64,000 nucleotides of DNA from Magnaporthiopsis rhizophila (Eukaryota > Ascomycota > Sordariomycetes > Magnaporthales > Magnaporthaceae), in NCBI GenBank assembly GCA_003049465.1, contig PYSS01000014.1, forward strand, positions 186,001 to 250,000, read 5' to 3'. This document shows, piece after piece, positions 63,371 through 64,000 of the stretch (positions within the stretch are counted from its first letter, which is position 1; every line of letters starts with the position of its first letter). Position numbers and translations under genes: made by a program. Below the pieces are notes generated by a model that did not search any database, was not told the origin of the DNA, and saw nothing but the letters and a program-made list of their open reading frames with translations.

Positions 63371-64000
63371 CCGAGCATTTTTATCGCAAATATAATACTA
63401 TTAAGTGTGATTTGCGCATAGCCCCGCTAACCATATTATTAATTATTTCAAAATTACCGATACAATGCTATTATTTGGTATTAGTGTTTTAAGCAAAATT
63501 ATTGTTTATTTATATGGATTGCGAATTGTATTTTTGTTACGATAAGTTTTTTCCTGTTATTTTTGCGTTTTTGTTATATCGAATGTATTTTACAAATTTT
63601 ATAAAAACGGGTGTTTTATTTATTTTTATTTTAAGGATTATCCTTTTTCGAAATGTATTTATAATACCGATACAGGCGATTAGCTCGGCGTTATTGTTTT
63701 TATTTTAATTGCTCCTTGTACGGAACAATCCGTTTTATAGCCCGTTATTTTTGCTATTATTATTGGTATTATTAATCGGTGCTAATACAGCTTTTGTTTT
63801 TTTTGTTTTATTTGTTGATTGCCGGTTTTCCCTTTTTTTTGCGCCATTTTTTTAAGCAGGAGCCATTGCAAAAATTGCAATTTTTTAAGCAAAAGTTTGC
63901 GGAATATACGGATTATAAAATTTTTCCTCCGGTTGGTTACCATTTTTTTTACTGTTATTATTATTATTATTTATAGTTTTATTATAATATATTAATATCC
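63371..64000. other. AT-rich, T-biased block at the right edge
   Basis: Composition changes abruptly near 63371 from GC-balanced to strongly AT-rich, with long T runs on the plus strand and almost no CpG. The phrase ACCGATACA occurs at 63458 and 63666. This is typical of RIP-mutated transposon or AT-isochore DNA. The strong T over A bias on one strand is unusual for RIP, which acts on both strands. No telomere repeat (TTAGGG) is present. Confidence 0.7.

Noticed and set aside
63371..64000. Short hydrophobic Phe/Ile-rich frames in the AT-rich edge
   Set aside because: Any T-rich DNA gives such frames; no start context or family pattern is seen.
1..64000. Telomere repeats, tRNA, rRNA, CRISPR arrays, polyketide synthase or nonribosomal synthetase modules, reverse transcriptase or Starship-type recombinase
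   Set aside because: I looked for each by signature words and motifs and found none; a tRNA scan and profile search would be needed to be certain.

Overview
This window comes from a filamentous ascomycete (Pezizomycotina), most likely a Sordariomycete. The genes have short introns of about 45-85 bases (GTRNGT donors, CTAAC/CTGAC branch points, NAG acceptors). The DNA is GC-rich with compact spacing. The housekeeping genes are clearly fungal: Cdc4-type F-box/WD40, Pre9, Bye1, Emp65/TAPT1, Meh1/LAMTOR1, Med7 and Urn1. No species can be named from the sequence alone.

Layout. (1) 1-31.5 kb is a conserved core: a HORMA-like protein at the left edge, an SCF receptor, a PAP2 lipid phosphatase, proteasome alpha-3, Bye1, a tiny Cys-rich protein, TAPT1, a secreted Thr-rich repeat protein, a Meh1-type TORC1 anchor, a small Cys-rich conserved protein, an F-box protein, a zinc-finger (ZNF830-like) protein, Med7, Urn1 and a dienelactone hydrolase. 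A gene-poor GC-rich block lies at about 20.5-25.5 kb. (2) 31.6-35.1 kb is accessory DNA with a damaged gene, a membrane-protein fragment and a small coiled-coil gene. (3) 35.1-47.5 kb resembles a secondary-metabolism cluster: tannase/feruloyl esterase, an 8-amino-7-oxononanoate-synthase-fold enzyme of the fused two-domain (Fum8-like) type, an epoxide hydrolase, a CYP505 self-sufficient P450:reductase (the family of Fum6) and a second P450. No polyketide synthase or short-chain dehydrogenase is in the window, so any sphinganine-analogue product is only a hypothesis. (4) 47.5-51.8 kb is a degenerate repeat field. (5) 51.8-63.2 kb is an orphan-gene territory with no recognised enzymes, ending in an abrupt AT-rich, T-biased block at 63.37-64.0 kb.

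The most unusual signal is in the accessory territories (33.6 kb and 51.9-56.6 kb). Five separate coding-like reading frames are each interrupted by one in-frame TAG (33972, 52014, 53400, 55822, 56596). The reading frame continues past each one with protein-like sequence to a later stop. None of the five is TAA or TGA. Each TAG can be drawn in a small RNA hairpin, four of them in the loop. This is the pattern expected of fungal sexual-stage A-to-I editing of UAG to UGG, although CAG-to-TAG decay (for example light RIP) is a serious alternative. Some of the same loci share a first Met-Ser, 5'-UTR introns or CAA/CAG leaders, and two of them a promoter-like element; this suggests a co-regulated family of orphan genes.
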